From Terrimicrobiaceae bacterium (GTDB lineage Bacteria > Verrucomicrobiota > Verrucomicrobiia > Chthoniobacterales > JAATET01), in contig JAQTOP010000001.1 of NCBI GenBank assembly GCA_028713285.1, positions 1-35,189 on the forward strand: a stretch of DNA of 35,189 nucleotides, read 5' to 3'. Shown in pieces: positions 1 through 6,897 of the stretch (position 1 is its first letter; the number at the start of each line of letters is the position of its first letter). A program made the position numbers and the translations under genes. The notes beneath the pieces were generated by a model that saw only the letters and a program-made list of their open reading frames with translations, searched no databases and was not told the DNA's origin.

Positions 1-123
1 AACGGCAAGACCTTCATCCCGGTGTTCGTCACCGAGAACATGGTCGGCCACAAGCTTGGAGAATTTTCGCCCACGCGAATCTTCAAGAAGCACGGTTCTC
101 ACACCGCCAAAGTGACGAAATAA
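1..123 (+). CDS. rpsS: 30S ribosomal protein S19, C-terminal part
   Basis: The window opens inside this gene; only the last 40 codons are present, ending in TAA. The visible part runs from [10 protein letters not shown] through [12 protein letters not shown] to a basic tail, which is the conserved C-terminal half of S19, with the GHKLGEF(S/A)PTR signature. S19 sits in the head of the small subunit with S13. It is the expected gene before rplV in an S10 operon. Only 8 bases separate its stop from the next start, which belongs to an unexpected exported protein rather than to rplV. Confidence 0.97.
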   Translation, partial: NGKTFIPVFVTENMVGHKLGEFSPTRIFKKHGSHTAKVTK

Positions 124-131
124 ATTTACGG

Positions 132-953
132 ATGAAACTTGCTGCAATAGCGGCAGGCATCTCGGTCCTCGGGGTGGCGGAAATCGCCAGCGCGCAGGAC
201 AATCGATCTTTGACAAATTCTGGATTGCAAGCGCCGCAGGAGGCGTCCGAACCGCGGGTCATCACCAGCGGCGGGGGCGGCCGTGCGGACTCGGGCGGCG
301 ACGATGAAGACGCCCCGCTTGCCGAACGCGTCGTGCTGCTGAAAAACACGATCAAGCAACTCACGCTGAGCCTGGCGAACGCGAATGCCGAAGCCGAGAC
401 CTACAAACGGCAGGCGGCGGACGTGACGCTCAAGCTCCAGACGCTCGGCATTGCCGGCGTCGAAGGCGACGAAAACAAGCTCGAGCAAAAGCTTCTCGCC
501 GCGGTGCGCGACCTTCGCCTCGCCAAAAAGGCGAACGAGGACTATCGCGGCGAACTCATTCAGCTCTCCGAAGCGGTGATGGCGTTGCTGAAGGCGGCGG
601 AGGACGTGCCGGCCGGCGCGCGAGGCTCCGTCGAAGCGGAGATGCGGCGCACGGCTGAGCTATTGGGTTCCCCAGCGGGGGTGGCCCAGCCCCGGGCGAC
701 CGAGGTGACGCTCTCCGACGCAATGGTGGCCGAGGTCCGAGACGACCTTTCGCTGATCGTCGCAAACGTCGGTGAAAAGCAGGGCGTGAAGATCGGCATG
801 CCGTTTCAAGTGTGGCGGGGAGATCGCAAGATCGGCGAAGCCCGCGTGATCGATGTGCGCGAGCGCATCAGCGGGGCCGTCATCCAGAATTTGGAAAACA
901 ATAAGAATCCGGTGAAAACCGGAGACCAGTTGCGGGTGGACGCCCGGCAATAG
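132..953 (+). CDS. Exported coiled-coil protein of unknown function inside the S10 operon
   Basis: I do not recognise this 273-residue protein. It starts with a typical Sec signal peptide: a basic MK, a hydrophobic stretch to about residue 17, and a likely cleavage site after SAQ near residue 22. A Gly/Asp/Ser-rich linker follows to about residue 60, then an Ala/Leu/Lys/Glu-rich region (about 60-180) likely to form coiled coil. The C-terminal 75 residues look folded, with alternating beta-like segments (VKIGMPFQVWRGDRKIGEA) that suggest a small beta-barrel. It has no cysteines to speak of and no enzyme motif. The start lies 8 bases after rpsS and the stop 28 bases before rplV, so it is almost certainly co-transcribed with ribosomal genes, where rpsS and rplV normally adjoin. 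The open frame, codon use and length support a real gene; its role is unknown. Confidence 0.85.
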   Translation: MKLAAIAAGISVLGVAEIASAQDNRSLTNSGLQAPQEASEPRVITSGGGGRADSGGDDEDAPLAERVVLLKNTIKQLTLSLANANAEAETYKRQAADVTLKLQTLGIAGVEGDENKLEQKLLAAVRDLRLAKKANEDYRGELIQLSEAVMALLKAAEDVPAGARGSVEAEMRRTAELLGSPAGVAQPRATEVTLSDAMVAEVRDDLSLIVANVGEKQGVKIGMPFQVWRGDRKIGEARVIDVRERISGAVIQNLENNKNPVKTGDQLRVDARQ

Positions 954-981
954 CGACACGAAACGAATTATCCAACTAGAC

Positions 982-1458
982 ATGCAGGTTCAATCGACAT
1001 ATCGGTATGCGAAGATCTCGGCCTTCAAGGCACGGGAAGTCACTCGCGAGATCCAGGGGCTCCCCGCCACCGATGCGCTCAGCGTGCTCCGGTTCACCCC
1101 GAAGAAAGCGGCGCTCCTTATCAGCAAGACGCTGAAGAGCGCCATCGCGAACGCGGAGAACAACAACAATCTGCGGGTCGATAGTCTCGTGGTGCAGGAA
1201 GCGGTCGTGGGCGAGGGGCCGACGCTCAAGCGCTTCGTGCCAAAAGCGCGCGGCAGCGCGGGACCGATCCGCAAACGGACCAGTCACATCAAGATCACGC
1301 TCACCGACGAGATCGAGATCAAGCGGCGCGAGCCGAAGAATACAAAGAAGAACGCGGGCAAGTCGGCGAAGCCGAGGAAATCCGCGAAACCGGTTGCGAA
1401 GGCCGCCAGCGCGACACCGGCCGATGAGGCCGCGCCCGTCGCCGAAACGAAAGAGTAA
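982..1458 (+). CDS. rplV: 50S ribosomal protein L22 with basic C-terminal tail
   Basis: L22 binds 23S rRNA and lines the peptide exit tunnel with a long beta-hairpin. The first 113 residues fit the family: [17 protein letters not shown]-type helices, the [21 protein letters not shown] segment, and the hairpin region with [14 protein letters not shown]. Family members are usually about 110 residues. This one has 158, because of a low-complexity Lys/Ala/Pro tail of about 40 residues. The ATG at 982 gives a normal N terminus. The stop is 2 bases before rpsC, so the two are translationally close. Confidence 0.97.
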   Translation: MQVQSTYRYAKISAFKAREVTREIQGLPATDALSVLRFTPKKAALLISKTLKSAIANAENNNNLRVDSLVVQEAVVGEGPTLKRFVPKARGSAGPIRKRTSHIKITLTDEIEIKRREPKNTKKNAGKSAKPRKSAKPVAKAASATPADEAAPVAETKE

Positions 1459-1460
1459 TC

Positions 1461-2132
1461 ATGGGACAGAAAGTCAATCCAATCGGATTTCGCCTCCAGA
1501 TCAACCGGGACTGGCGGTCGAAGTGGTATGCCTCGAAGAAGGAGCTTGCAGACTACCTTCTCGTGGATGTTCGCATTCGCGAGCACCTCAAGCGCAAGCT
1601 GAAGACCGCCGCGGTATCCAAAATTCTCATCGAACGCGCCTGGAATACGGTGCGCGTCACCATATATACGGCCCGCCCGGGTGTCGTGATCGGCCGCAAG
1701 GGCTCCGAGATCGAGAACATGACGAACGAACTCACCAAGCTCGCCGACGGCAAGCAGGTGAAGATCGACATCGTCGAAATCAAGAAACCCGAGACCGACG
1801 CGCAGCTCGTCGCCGAGAACGTCGCCGGCCAGCTCGAGCGCCGCATCTCCTTCCGCCGCGCGATCAAGCGCGCCGTGCAGACCGCGATGAGCATGGGCGC
1901 CGAGGGCATCAAGGTCCGCGTCTCGGGCCGCCTAGGCGGTTCGGAAATCGCCCGCACCGAATGGTATCGCGAGGGCACGATCCCGCTCCACACCCTGCGC
2001 CGTGCGATTGACTACGGCTTTGCCGAGTCCGATACGACAGCCGGCAAGATCGGCGTGAAGTGCTGGGTTTGCAAACCCGCCGAGAACCCCGAAAACGAGC
2101 CTTCCGCCGAACCGGCCGGGGCCGCCAAGTAA
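1461..2132 (+). CDS. rpsC: 30S ribosomal protein S3
   Basis: S3 forms part of the mRNA entry channel. The protein begins [12 protein letters not shown], the invariant S3 N terminus. A KH domain follows, with the [12 protein letters not shown] loop (about residues 74-85) of the GxxG type. The C-terminal domain contains [15 protein letters not shown], the family signature. Length (223 residues) is normal. The last 20 residues are an acidic/Ala tail. A clear ribosome binding site for the next gene, rplP, lies just after its stop. Confidence 0.98.
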   Translation: MGQKVNPIGFRLQINRDWRSKWYASKKELADYLLVDVRIREHLKRKLKTAAVSKILIERAWNTVRVTIYTARPGVVIGRKGSEIENMTNELTKLADGKQVKIDIVEIKKPETDAQLVAENVAGQLERRISFRRAIKRAVQTAMSMGAEGIKVRVSGRLGGSEIARTEWYREGTIPLHTLRRAIDYGFAESDTTAGKIGVKCWVCKPAENPENEPSAEPAGAAK

Positions 2133-2152
2133 TTATTTAGGAGGACAAAGCC

Positions 2153-2575
2153 ATGCCATTGATGCCCAAACGCGTGAAGTATCGCAAGACCCAGCGGGGA
2201 AGCCGCAAGGGGAATGCCTCGCGCATGCTCTCGATCGATTTCGGCGAATTCGGTTTGCAAACTCTCGAACGTGCGTGGATTACGAACACGCAGATCGAGG
2301 CCGCCCGTGTCGCCATGAACCGCAACATGAAGCGCAAGGGCAAGCTGTGGATTCGCATCTTTCCCGACAAGTCCGTGACCGCCCGCCCGCCGGAAACCCG
2401 AATGGGCAAGGGCAAGGGCCAGCCCGAATATTGGGTCGCGACGGTTCGCCCGGGCAATGTCCTGTTCGAACTCGGCGGCGTCTCCGAGACGGTCGCCAAG
2501 GAATGCCTGCGCCTCGCCGCCAACAAATTGCCCGTGCGCACGCGCTTCCTCGCGCGGCACCACGCCGCCGCCTAA
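2153..2575 (+). CDS. rplP: 50S ribosomal protein L16
   Basis: L16 contacts the A-site tRNA elbow and the central protuberance. The sequence begins [16 protein letters not shown] and contains [22 protein letters not shown], the L16 hallmark. At 140 residues the length is normal. AGGAGG at about 2139-2144 is one of the few strong Shine-Dalgarno sites in the operon and fixes the ATG at 2153. The order rpsC-rplP-rpmC is standard. Confidence 0.98.
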   Translation: MPLMPKRVKYRKTQRGSRKGNASRMLSIDFGEFGLQTLERAWITNTQIEAARVAMNRNMKRKGKLWIRIFPDKSVTARPPETRMGKGKGQPEYWVATVRPGNVLFELGGVSETVAKECLRLAANKLPVRTRFLARHHAAA

Positions 2576-2587
2576 AGGACGCCGACC

Positions 2588-2791
2588 ATGAAGATTCAAG
2601 AAATTCGCGAAATGACCGCCAAGGAGCTTGCGAGCCGCAAGAACGAACTCCAGCACGAAGCGTTCAACCTTCGCATCCAAAAACAGGGCGGCCAGCTCGA
2701 GAAACCGCATCTCCTCAGGAGCATCCGCCGCGACGTCGCGCGCATCGAAATGGCTTTCACCGAGAAAACGAAGGCCGCCGCCGCCAAGTAA
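2588..2791 (+). CDS. rpmC: 50S ribosomal protein L29
   Basis: This is a 67-residue, mostly helical protein that sits near the exit tunnel. It begins MKIQEIREMTAKELASRKNE and has the two-helix layout of L29, with QKQGGQLEKPHLLRSIRRDVARI in the second helix. That matches the family motif (TGQLENP...RIRxxRRDIARI). The tail ends in Lys/Ala repeats. It lies 12 bases after rplP and 6 bases before rpsQ, in the standard position. Confidence 0.96.
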   Translation: MKIQEIREMTAKELASRKNELQHEAFNLRIQKQGGQLEKPHLLRSIRRDVARIEMAFTEKTKAAAAK

Positions 2792-2797
2792 CAGACC

Positions 2798-3088
2798 ATG
2801 AGCGATACCGCCACCACAGTTCCCAATGCCACCGATGCGGATTCCCGCGGCTTGCGCAAGACCCGCGTCGGCGAGGTGATCTCCGACAAGATGGACAAGA
2901 CCATCGTCGTGAAAGCCATCAACCGCGTGCCGCACGCCAAGTTCGGCAAGATCGTCAAGCAGATCAGCAAATTTCACGTCCACGATGAGAGGAACGAAGC
3001 CAAAATCGGCGACCGGGTTTCCATCGCGGAGACCCGCCCGCTCAGCCGCCTCAAGCGCTGGCGTCTCGTCGAAGTCATCAAACACTAA
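2798..3088 (+). CDS. rpsQ: 30S ribosomal protein S17
   Basis: S17 is a primary 16S rRNA binder with an OB fold. The core starts at about residue 19 with LRKTRVGEVISDKMDKTIVV, then the conserved KYGK-like KFGKIVK and GDRVSIAETRPLSRLKRWRLVEV. An N-terminal extension of about 18 residues rich in Thr/Asp/Asn precedes the core, making it 96 residues against about 84 in E. coli. The ATG at 2798 follows rpmC by 6 bases; no internal ATG lies at the core boundary. Confidence 0.97.
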   Translation: MSDTATTVPNATDADSRGLRKTRVGEVISDKMDKTIVVKAINRVPHAKFGKIVKQISKFHVHDERNEAKIGDRVSIAETRPLSRLKRWRLVEVIKH

Positions 3089-3094
3089 CGTCCC

Positions 3095-3460
3095 ATGATT
3101 CAGCTCCGCTCCCGACTCGATGTCGCCGACAACACCGGCGCACGCATGGCGACCATGATCGGCGTCATCGGTAAGAAAACGATGATCGCGCACGTCGGCG
3201 ATGTCATCACCGCCAACGTCAAGGAAGCCTCCACCGGCGGCTCCGTGAAAAAAGGCGATGTCGTCCGCGCCGTCGTCGTGCGCACGAAGCACCCGGTCAA
3301 GCGCGCCGACGGCTCCGTCCTGCGCTTTGACAACAACGCGATTGTCATCATCGACAAAGATCTTAATCCCAAGGGCAGCCGCGTCTTCGGTCCGGTCGCC
3401 CGCGAACTCCGCGAGAAGAACTTCATGAAGATCGTCTCCCTCGCTCCCGAGGTGCTGTAA
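3095..3460 (+). CDS. rplN: 50S ribosomal protein L14
   Basis: L14 forms an inter-subunit bridge. The 121-residue product begins [16 protein letters not shown], the near-universal L14 start, and contains [22 protein letters not shown] and [14 protein letters not shown], the family signatures. Length is normal. It is the first gene of the spc-type segment here. Its TAA shares one base with the rplX ATG (TAATG), so translational coupling is likely. Confidence 0.98.
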   Translation: MIQLRSRLDVADNTGARMATMIGVIGKKTMIAHVGDVITANVKEASTGGSVKKGDVVRAVVVRTKHPVKRADGSVLRFDNNAIVIIDKDLNPKGSRVFGPVARELREKNFMKIVSLAPEVL

Positions 3461-3723
3461 TGAGCCAGACCAAATTCCACGTCAAACGCGGCGACACCGT
3501 CCAGGTGATCTCCGGCAACCACAAGGGGTCCATCGGCAAGGTGCTCGAAATCCGCAGCATCAAGTCGCAGGTCGTCATCGAGGGCGTGCGCATGATCAAG
3601 AAGCATCAGCGCAAGAGCCAGGATCAGCCGAACGGCGCGATCGTCGAACTCGAGGGCCCCATTCACATCTCCAACGTCAAGATCACGGAGAAAGCCGCGG
3701 CCGGCAAAAAGAAGGCCGCCTGA
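3460..3723 (+). CDS. rplX: 50S ribosomal protein L24
   Basis: L24 initiates assembly of the large subunit. The 87-residue protein has the KOW motif near the N terminus (KRGDTVQVISGNHKGSIGKV, about residues 8-27) and the following EGVRMIKKHQRKS segment. It is shorter than the E. coli protein (104) and ends in a Lys/Ala tail; the Cys-containing C-terminal region seen in some bacteria is absent. It is coupled to rplN by a one-base overlap and followed 6 bases later by rplE. Confidence 0.97.
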   Translation: MSQTKFHVKRGDTVQVISGNHKGSIGKVLEIRSIKSQVVIEGVRMIKKHQRKSQDQPNGAIVELEGPIHISNVKITEKAAAGKKKAA

Positions 3724-3729
3724 GCGCAC

Positions 3730-4329
3730 ATGACTACCGATCCAGAACTCCTAAACGAATATCGCACGCGTGTCGTGCCGGCGCTTCGCGAGAAGCACGG
3801 CTACGTCAACGTCAACCAGATCCCGCGTCTCTCGAAGGTCGTCGTGAACACCTCGGTCGGTTCCGCAAACGACGTGAAGGACGCCCTCGAAGTGGCCAAG
3901 GCCGAGATCGCGCTCATCACCGGCCAGCGCCCCGTCGAGACGATTGCGAAGAAGAGCATCGCGAATTTCAAGCTCCGCGGGCAGCAGGCCATCGGAGCGA
4001 AGGTCACGCTTCGCGGCCGCGCGATGTATGAATTTCTCGAACGCCTCATCAAGATGTCGCTTCCGCGCATCCGCGATTTCCGCGGGGTATCGCCGAAGGC
4101 CTTCGACGGCCAGGGCAACTATACGCTTGGCGTTTCGGACCAAACCATCTTTCCCGAGGTCGAACTCGACAAGGTCAAGCGGAACATCGGCTTCGACGTG
4201 ACCATCGTCACCACAGCCCGCACCGACGCCGAGGCAAAGACACTCCTTTCCGAGTTGGGCATGCCCTTCTCCGACAAAAAGAAACCCGAAATCAAAAAGA
4301 ACGAACCGGAGGTGACGGCCGAGAGCTAG
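3730..4329 (+). CDS. rplE: 50S ribosomal protein L5
   Basis: L5 binds 5S rRNA and the P-site tRNA loop. Signatures seen are LSKVVVNTSVG, GQRPVETIAKKSIANFKLR, the conserved FLERLIKMSLPRIRDFRGVS and the GNYTLGVSDQTIFPEV block, then IGFDVTIVTTARTDAEAKTLL. The protein has 199 residues, about 20 more than E. coli, owing to a Lys/Glu/Pro-rich C-terminal tail. rpsN would normally follow; only 62 bases separate this gene from rpsH, and they hold a hairpin instead. Confidence 0.98.
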   Translation: MTTDPELLNEYRTRVVPALREKHGYVNVNQIPRLSKVVVNTSVGSANDVKDALEVAKAEIALITGQRPVETIAKKSIANFKLRGQQAIGAKVTLRGRAMYEFLERLIKMSLPRIRDFRGVSPKAFDGQGNYTLGVSDQTIFPEVELDKVKRNIGFDVTIVTTARTDAEAKTLLSELGMPFSDKKKPEIKKNEPEVTAES

Positions 4330-4335
4330 CAACAA

Positions 4336-4381
4336 ACGGGTTCCCGGGCACATCGTTCCCCGGGGCCGCAGCTTGAACCGT
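4336..4381 (+). promoter_or_regulatory. Hairpin in the rplE-rpsH gap where rpsN usually lies
   Basis: CCCGGG at 4343-4348 can pair with CCCGGG at 4359-4364 around a 10-base loop. An outer helix, ACGG/TT at 4336-4342 with AACCGT at 4376-4381, can close it with one bulged G; it shares one base (4343) with the inner stem. There is no T-run, so it is not a typical terminator. It could be an RNA processing site or a leader element for rpsH. Only the pairing is seen; the function is a guess. Confidence 0.4.
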
Positions 4382-4391
4382 CCAAACTATC

Positions 4392-4787
4392 ATGCCCGTA
4401 TCCGATCCCATCGCCGATTTGTTGACCCGGCTGCGCAATGCAGCGGGCGTCGGCAAACCCAAATTCGACGTCCCTTATTCCAAAATGAAGGGCGAACTCG
4501 TGCGCATTCTCAAGCGCGAGGGCTACATTGCCGACTACGAACTCGATACCACCGGCGGGTATCCCGTGCTCCACGTCGAGAACAAGTTCGTCAACAAGAC
4601 CGCCGCCGTTGCCGGCCTCAAGCGGGTCAGCAAGCCAGGCCTGCGCAAGTATGTCAGCTCGACGGAAATCCCGCGCGTCCTCGGCGGCATGGGAATCGCG
4701 ATCCTCTCGACATCGAGCGGCGTGATGACCGGCCAGGAAGCCAAACGCAAAAACGTCGGCGGCGAGCTGCTCGCCTTTGTCTGGTAA
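4392..4787 (+). CDS. rpsH: 30S ribosomal protein S8
   Basis: S8 binds the central domain of 16S rRNA and in E. coli also represses the spc operon. The 131-residue product begins MPVSDPIADLLTRLRNA, then KREGYI and LKRVSKPGLRKYV, and ends with the S8 signature GMGIAILSTSSGVMTGQEA and a GGELLAFVW terminus. Length is normal. The ATG at 4392 gives the family N terminus. The hairpin just upstream is the only noncoding structure in this part of the operon. Confidence 0.98.
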   Translation: MPVSDPIADLLTRLRNAAGVGKPKFDVPYSKMKGELVRILKREGYIADYELDTTGGYPVLHVENKFVNKTAAVAGLKRVSKPGLRKYVSSTEIPRVLGGMGIAILSTSSGVMTGQEAKRKNVGGELLAFVW

Positions 4788-4805
4788 TTACGAGGAGGAA
4801 CGACC

Positions 4806-5345
4806 ATGTCCCGTATTGGCAAAAAAGAAATTTCCCTTCCCGAAAAGGTGAAGGTCAATGTCGCCGCGGATGGCGCCGTCACCGTCGAGGGGCCGAAGGG
4901 CAAGCTCGAGTGGACGCTGCCCAAGGGCATCGTTGCGAAGGTCGAGGAGAAAAGCCTGGCCTTCACGGCCGAAACCGCGACCCGCACGTCCCGCGCGATG
5001 CACGGCCTCAGCCGGGCGCTTGTGGCCAACATGGTCGCCGGTGTCTCGCAAGGCTTCAAGCGCGACCTGGAAATCCAGGGCGTCGGATTCAAGGCCGCCG
5101 TCCAGGGCACACACCTCAACCTGAACATCGGCAAGTCGCACCAGGTGCTTTTTGAAATCCCCAAGGAAGTCAAAGTGACGGTTGCTGATAACACGAAGAT
5201 CAGCGTCGAAGGCATCGACAAACAGATCGTCGGCCAGACCGCCGCGAATATCCGCGCCTTTTATCCGCCGGAGCCCTACAAGGGCAAAGGCATCCGCTAC
5301 GCGGGCGAACAGGTCCGCCGCAAGGAAGGCAAGACCGTTCAGTAA
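4806..5345 (+). CDS. rplF: 50S ribosomal protein L6
   Basis: L6 lies near the sarcin-ricin loop. The protein has 179 residues: MSRIGKKEISLPEKV at the start, a duplicated alpha/beta fold, and the C-terminal signature PPEPYKGKGIRYAGEQVRRKEGK. A good Shine-Dalgarno (GAGGAGG, about 4792-4798) precedes the ATG. The order rpsH-rplF-rplR is standard. Confidence 0.98.
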   Translation: MSRIGKKEISLPEKVKVNVAADGAVTVEGPKGKLEWTLPKGIVAKVEEKSLAFTAETATRTSRAMHGLSRALVANMVAGVSQGFKRDLEIQGVGFKAAVQGTHLNLNIGKSHQVLFEIPKEVKVTVADNTKISVEGIDKQIVGQTAANIRAFYPPEPYKGKGIRYAGEQVRRKEGKTVQ

Positions 5346-5366
5346 CCGACCAGAGGACTCACGCAT

Positions 5367-5723
5367 ATGGCAAGCAACAAACTGCGCAAGATCCGGCACA
5401 CCCGGGTGCGCAAAAAAGTTTCCGGCTCGACGGAGCGCCCGCGTCTCGCGGTGCATTTCTCCGGCCGCAATATCACCGCCCAGGTCATCGACGACCAGGC
5501 CGGCGTCACCCTCGTCTCGGCCAATACGACCGAGAAGGAGCTCAAGCCGAAGGCCGCGGGCCGCGCGAATGTCGCGAACGCCACGGAGGTCGGCAAACTC
5601 GTGGCCCAACGCGGTGCCGCGAAAAACATCCGCCAGGTCGTCTTCGACCGCGGTGGCAACAAATACCACGGCAAGGTGAAAGCCCTCGCCGATGCGGCAC
5701 GGGAGGCAGGCTTCGAGTTCTAA
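5367..5723 (+). CDS. rplR: 50S ribosomal protein L18
   Basis: L18 carries 5S rRNA into the large subunit together with L5. The 118-residue product shows the basic N terminus ([14 protein letters not shown]), [20 protein letters not shown], and the C-terminal motif [25 protein letters not shown]. Length is normal. The stop is followed after one base by the ATG of rpsE. Confidence 0.98.
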   Translation: MASNKLRKIRHTRVRKKVSGSTERPRLAVHFSGRNITAQVIDDQAGVTLVSANTTEKELKPKAAGRANVANATEVGKLVAQRGAAKNIRQVVFDRGGNKYHGKVKALADAAREAGFEF

Positions 5724-5724
5724 T

Positions 5725-6306
5725 ATGGCGACACCCAACAATAGCAATCGTCGCGGAGGCAATGACCGCCGCAGCCGGGGTCCCTCTTCGGACGAACCCA
5801 AATCCGACACGGTCGAGAAGGTCGTGTTCATCAACCGATGCGCCAAGGTCGTCAAGGGCGGCCGCCGCTTCAGCTTCAGCGCGCTCATCGTGTCCGGCGA
5901 CAAGAAGGGCCGGGTTGGTTACGGCTTCGGCAAGGCAAACGAAGTCTCCGAGGCGATCCGCAAGGCTTCCGAGTCCTCGAAGAAAAAAATGGTTTTGATC
6001 GCGGTGCGCGAAAACACGATCCCGCACGAAGTCATCGGCGAATTCGGCGGCGGCCGGGTGCTCCTGCGTCCCGCCTCTCCGGGCACGGGCGTCATTGCCG
6101 GCGGCGGCGTCCGCGCCGTCATCGAGGCGGTCGGCATTCGCGACGTGCTCGCGAAGTCGCTCGGCTCGAGCAACCACGCCAATGTGGTGAAGGCGACCAT
6201 CAAGGCCCTCTCCGGCCTGCGCCAGCGCGACACCATTATGAAGATTCGCGGCAAACAGCTTCGCCCGGTGGTCCAGCCGGTCGCGGAACCCGTCGCCGCC
6301 ATTTAA
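5725..6306 (+). CDS. rpsE: 30S ribosomal protein S5
   Basis: S5 acts in decoding accuracy near the mRNA entry site. The frame is open from 5692, but the ATG at 5725, one base after the rplR stop, is the sensible start and gives 193 residues. After an Asn/Arg/Ser-rich N-terminal extension of about 30 residues come [24 protein letters not shown] and [18 protein letters not shown], the double-stranded-RNA-binding fold. [39 protein letters not shown] then gives the C-terminal signature. rpmD, which usually follows, is absent: only 12 bases separate this gene from rplO. Confidence 0.97.
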   Translation: MATPNNSNRRGGNDRRSRGPSSDEPKSDTVEKVVFINRCAKVVKGGRRFSFSALIVSGDKKGRVGYGFGKANEVSEAIRKASESSKKKMVLIAVRENTIPHEVIGEFGGGRVLLRPASPGTGVIAGGGVRAVIEAVGIRDVLAKSLGSSNHANVVKATIKALSGLRQRDTIMKIRGKQLRPVVQPVAEPVAAI

Positions 6307-6318
6307 GAGCAAGCATCC

Positions 6319-6786
6319 ATGAGACTGCACAACCTCTCTCCCAACCCCGGCGCGAAGAAGCGCCGCAAGCGCCTCGGCCAGGGTGAAAGCTCCGGCAAGG
6401 GCAAGACCTCCGGCAAGGGCCACAAAGGCCAGAAGGCCCGCTCGGGCGGCGGCATTCGACCCGGCTTCGAAGGCGGCCAGATGCCGCTCATCCGCCGCCT
6501 GCCGAAGCGTGGCTTCAACAACACCGCTTTCAAATCGGTCTTTGGCATCGTGAATCTCGATGATCTCGAACGCAAATTCGCGGACGGCGCGTCGGTCAAC
6601 GAAGCGGCGCTGCGCGAGAGCGGCCTGATTCGCGGCAAGGTCGATGGCGTGAAGATCCTCGGGCGCGGCGAACTCAACAAGAAGCTCACGCTCGAAGTCG
6701 ATCACATCACTGCCACCGCGCGTGAAAAGATCGAAAAGATCGGTGGCACCATTGCCATCCGCGAGAAGAAGAAGGCCGCCGCTTAA
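6319..6786 (+). CDS. rplO: 50S ribosomal protein L15
   Basis: L15 is a late-assembly protein with a long basic N-terminal arm. The sequence begins MRLHNLSPNPGAKKRRKRLGQG, then SSGKGKTSGKGHKGQKARSGG and FEGGQMPLIRRLPKRGFNN, all invariant L15 features. Length (155) is normal. After the stop a run of six Ts (6791-6796) and then a long hairpin separate it from secY, the only sizeable gap in this part of the operon. Confidence 0.97.
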   Translation: MRLHNLSPNPGAKKRRKRLGQGESSGKGKTSGKGHKGQKARSGGGIRPGFEGGQMPLIRRLPKRGFNNTAFKSVFGIVNLDDLERKFADGASVNEAALRESGLIRGKVDGVKILGRGELNKKLTLEVDHITATAREKIEKIGGTIAIREKKKAAA

Positions 6787-6818
6787 AGGCTTTTTTCAGT
6801 CTCTCCGAATGAGTATCA

Positions 6819-6860
6819 CACGGGGACTTGGCGACGCGGCAACGCGGTGCCATCCCCGTG
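6819..6860 (+). promoter_or_regulatory. Long GNRA-capped hairpin between rplO and secY
   Basis: Eight bases at 6819-6826 (CACGGGGA) pair perfectly with 6853-6860 (TCCCCGTG). Inside, after a two-base bulge, TGGC (6829-6832) pairs with GCCA (6849-6852). Then CGCG (6835-6838) pairs with CGCG (6843-6846) around a GCAA loop, a GNRA tetraloop. About 16-17 pairs form in all. A weakly T-rich stretch follows but no clean T-run. It may be an RNase processing site or attenuator that sets secY apart from the ribosomal genes. The structure is seen; its role is inferred. Confidence 0.55.
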
Positions 6861-6897
6861 TTTCCATTTTATCGCACTCCCGCGCCGAATTCTTCCA

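Noticed and set aside
2012-3292. A 426-codon open frame on the - strand across the ribosomal genes
   Set aside because: It is antisense to rplP, rpmC, rpsQ and rplN, all unmistakable. High GC leaves long chance frames on the other strand.
4330-4391. A hidden rpsN between rplE and rpsH
   Set aside because: 62 bases cannot encode even the short zinc-binding S14, and no frame there carries its Cys motif.
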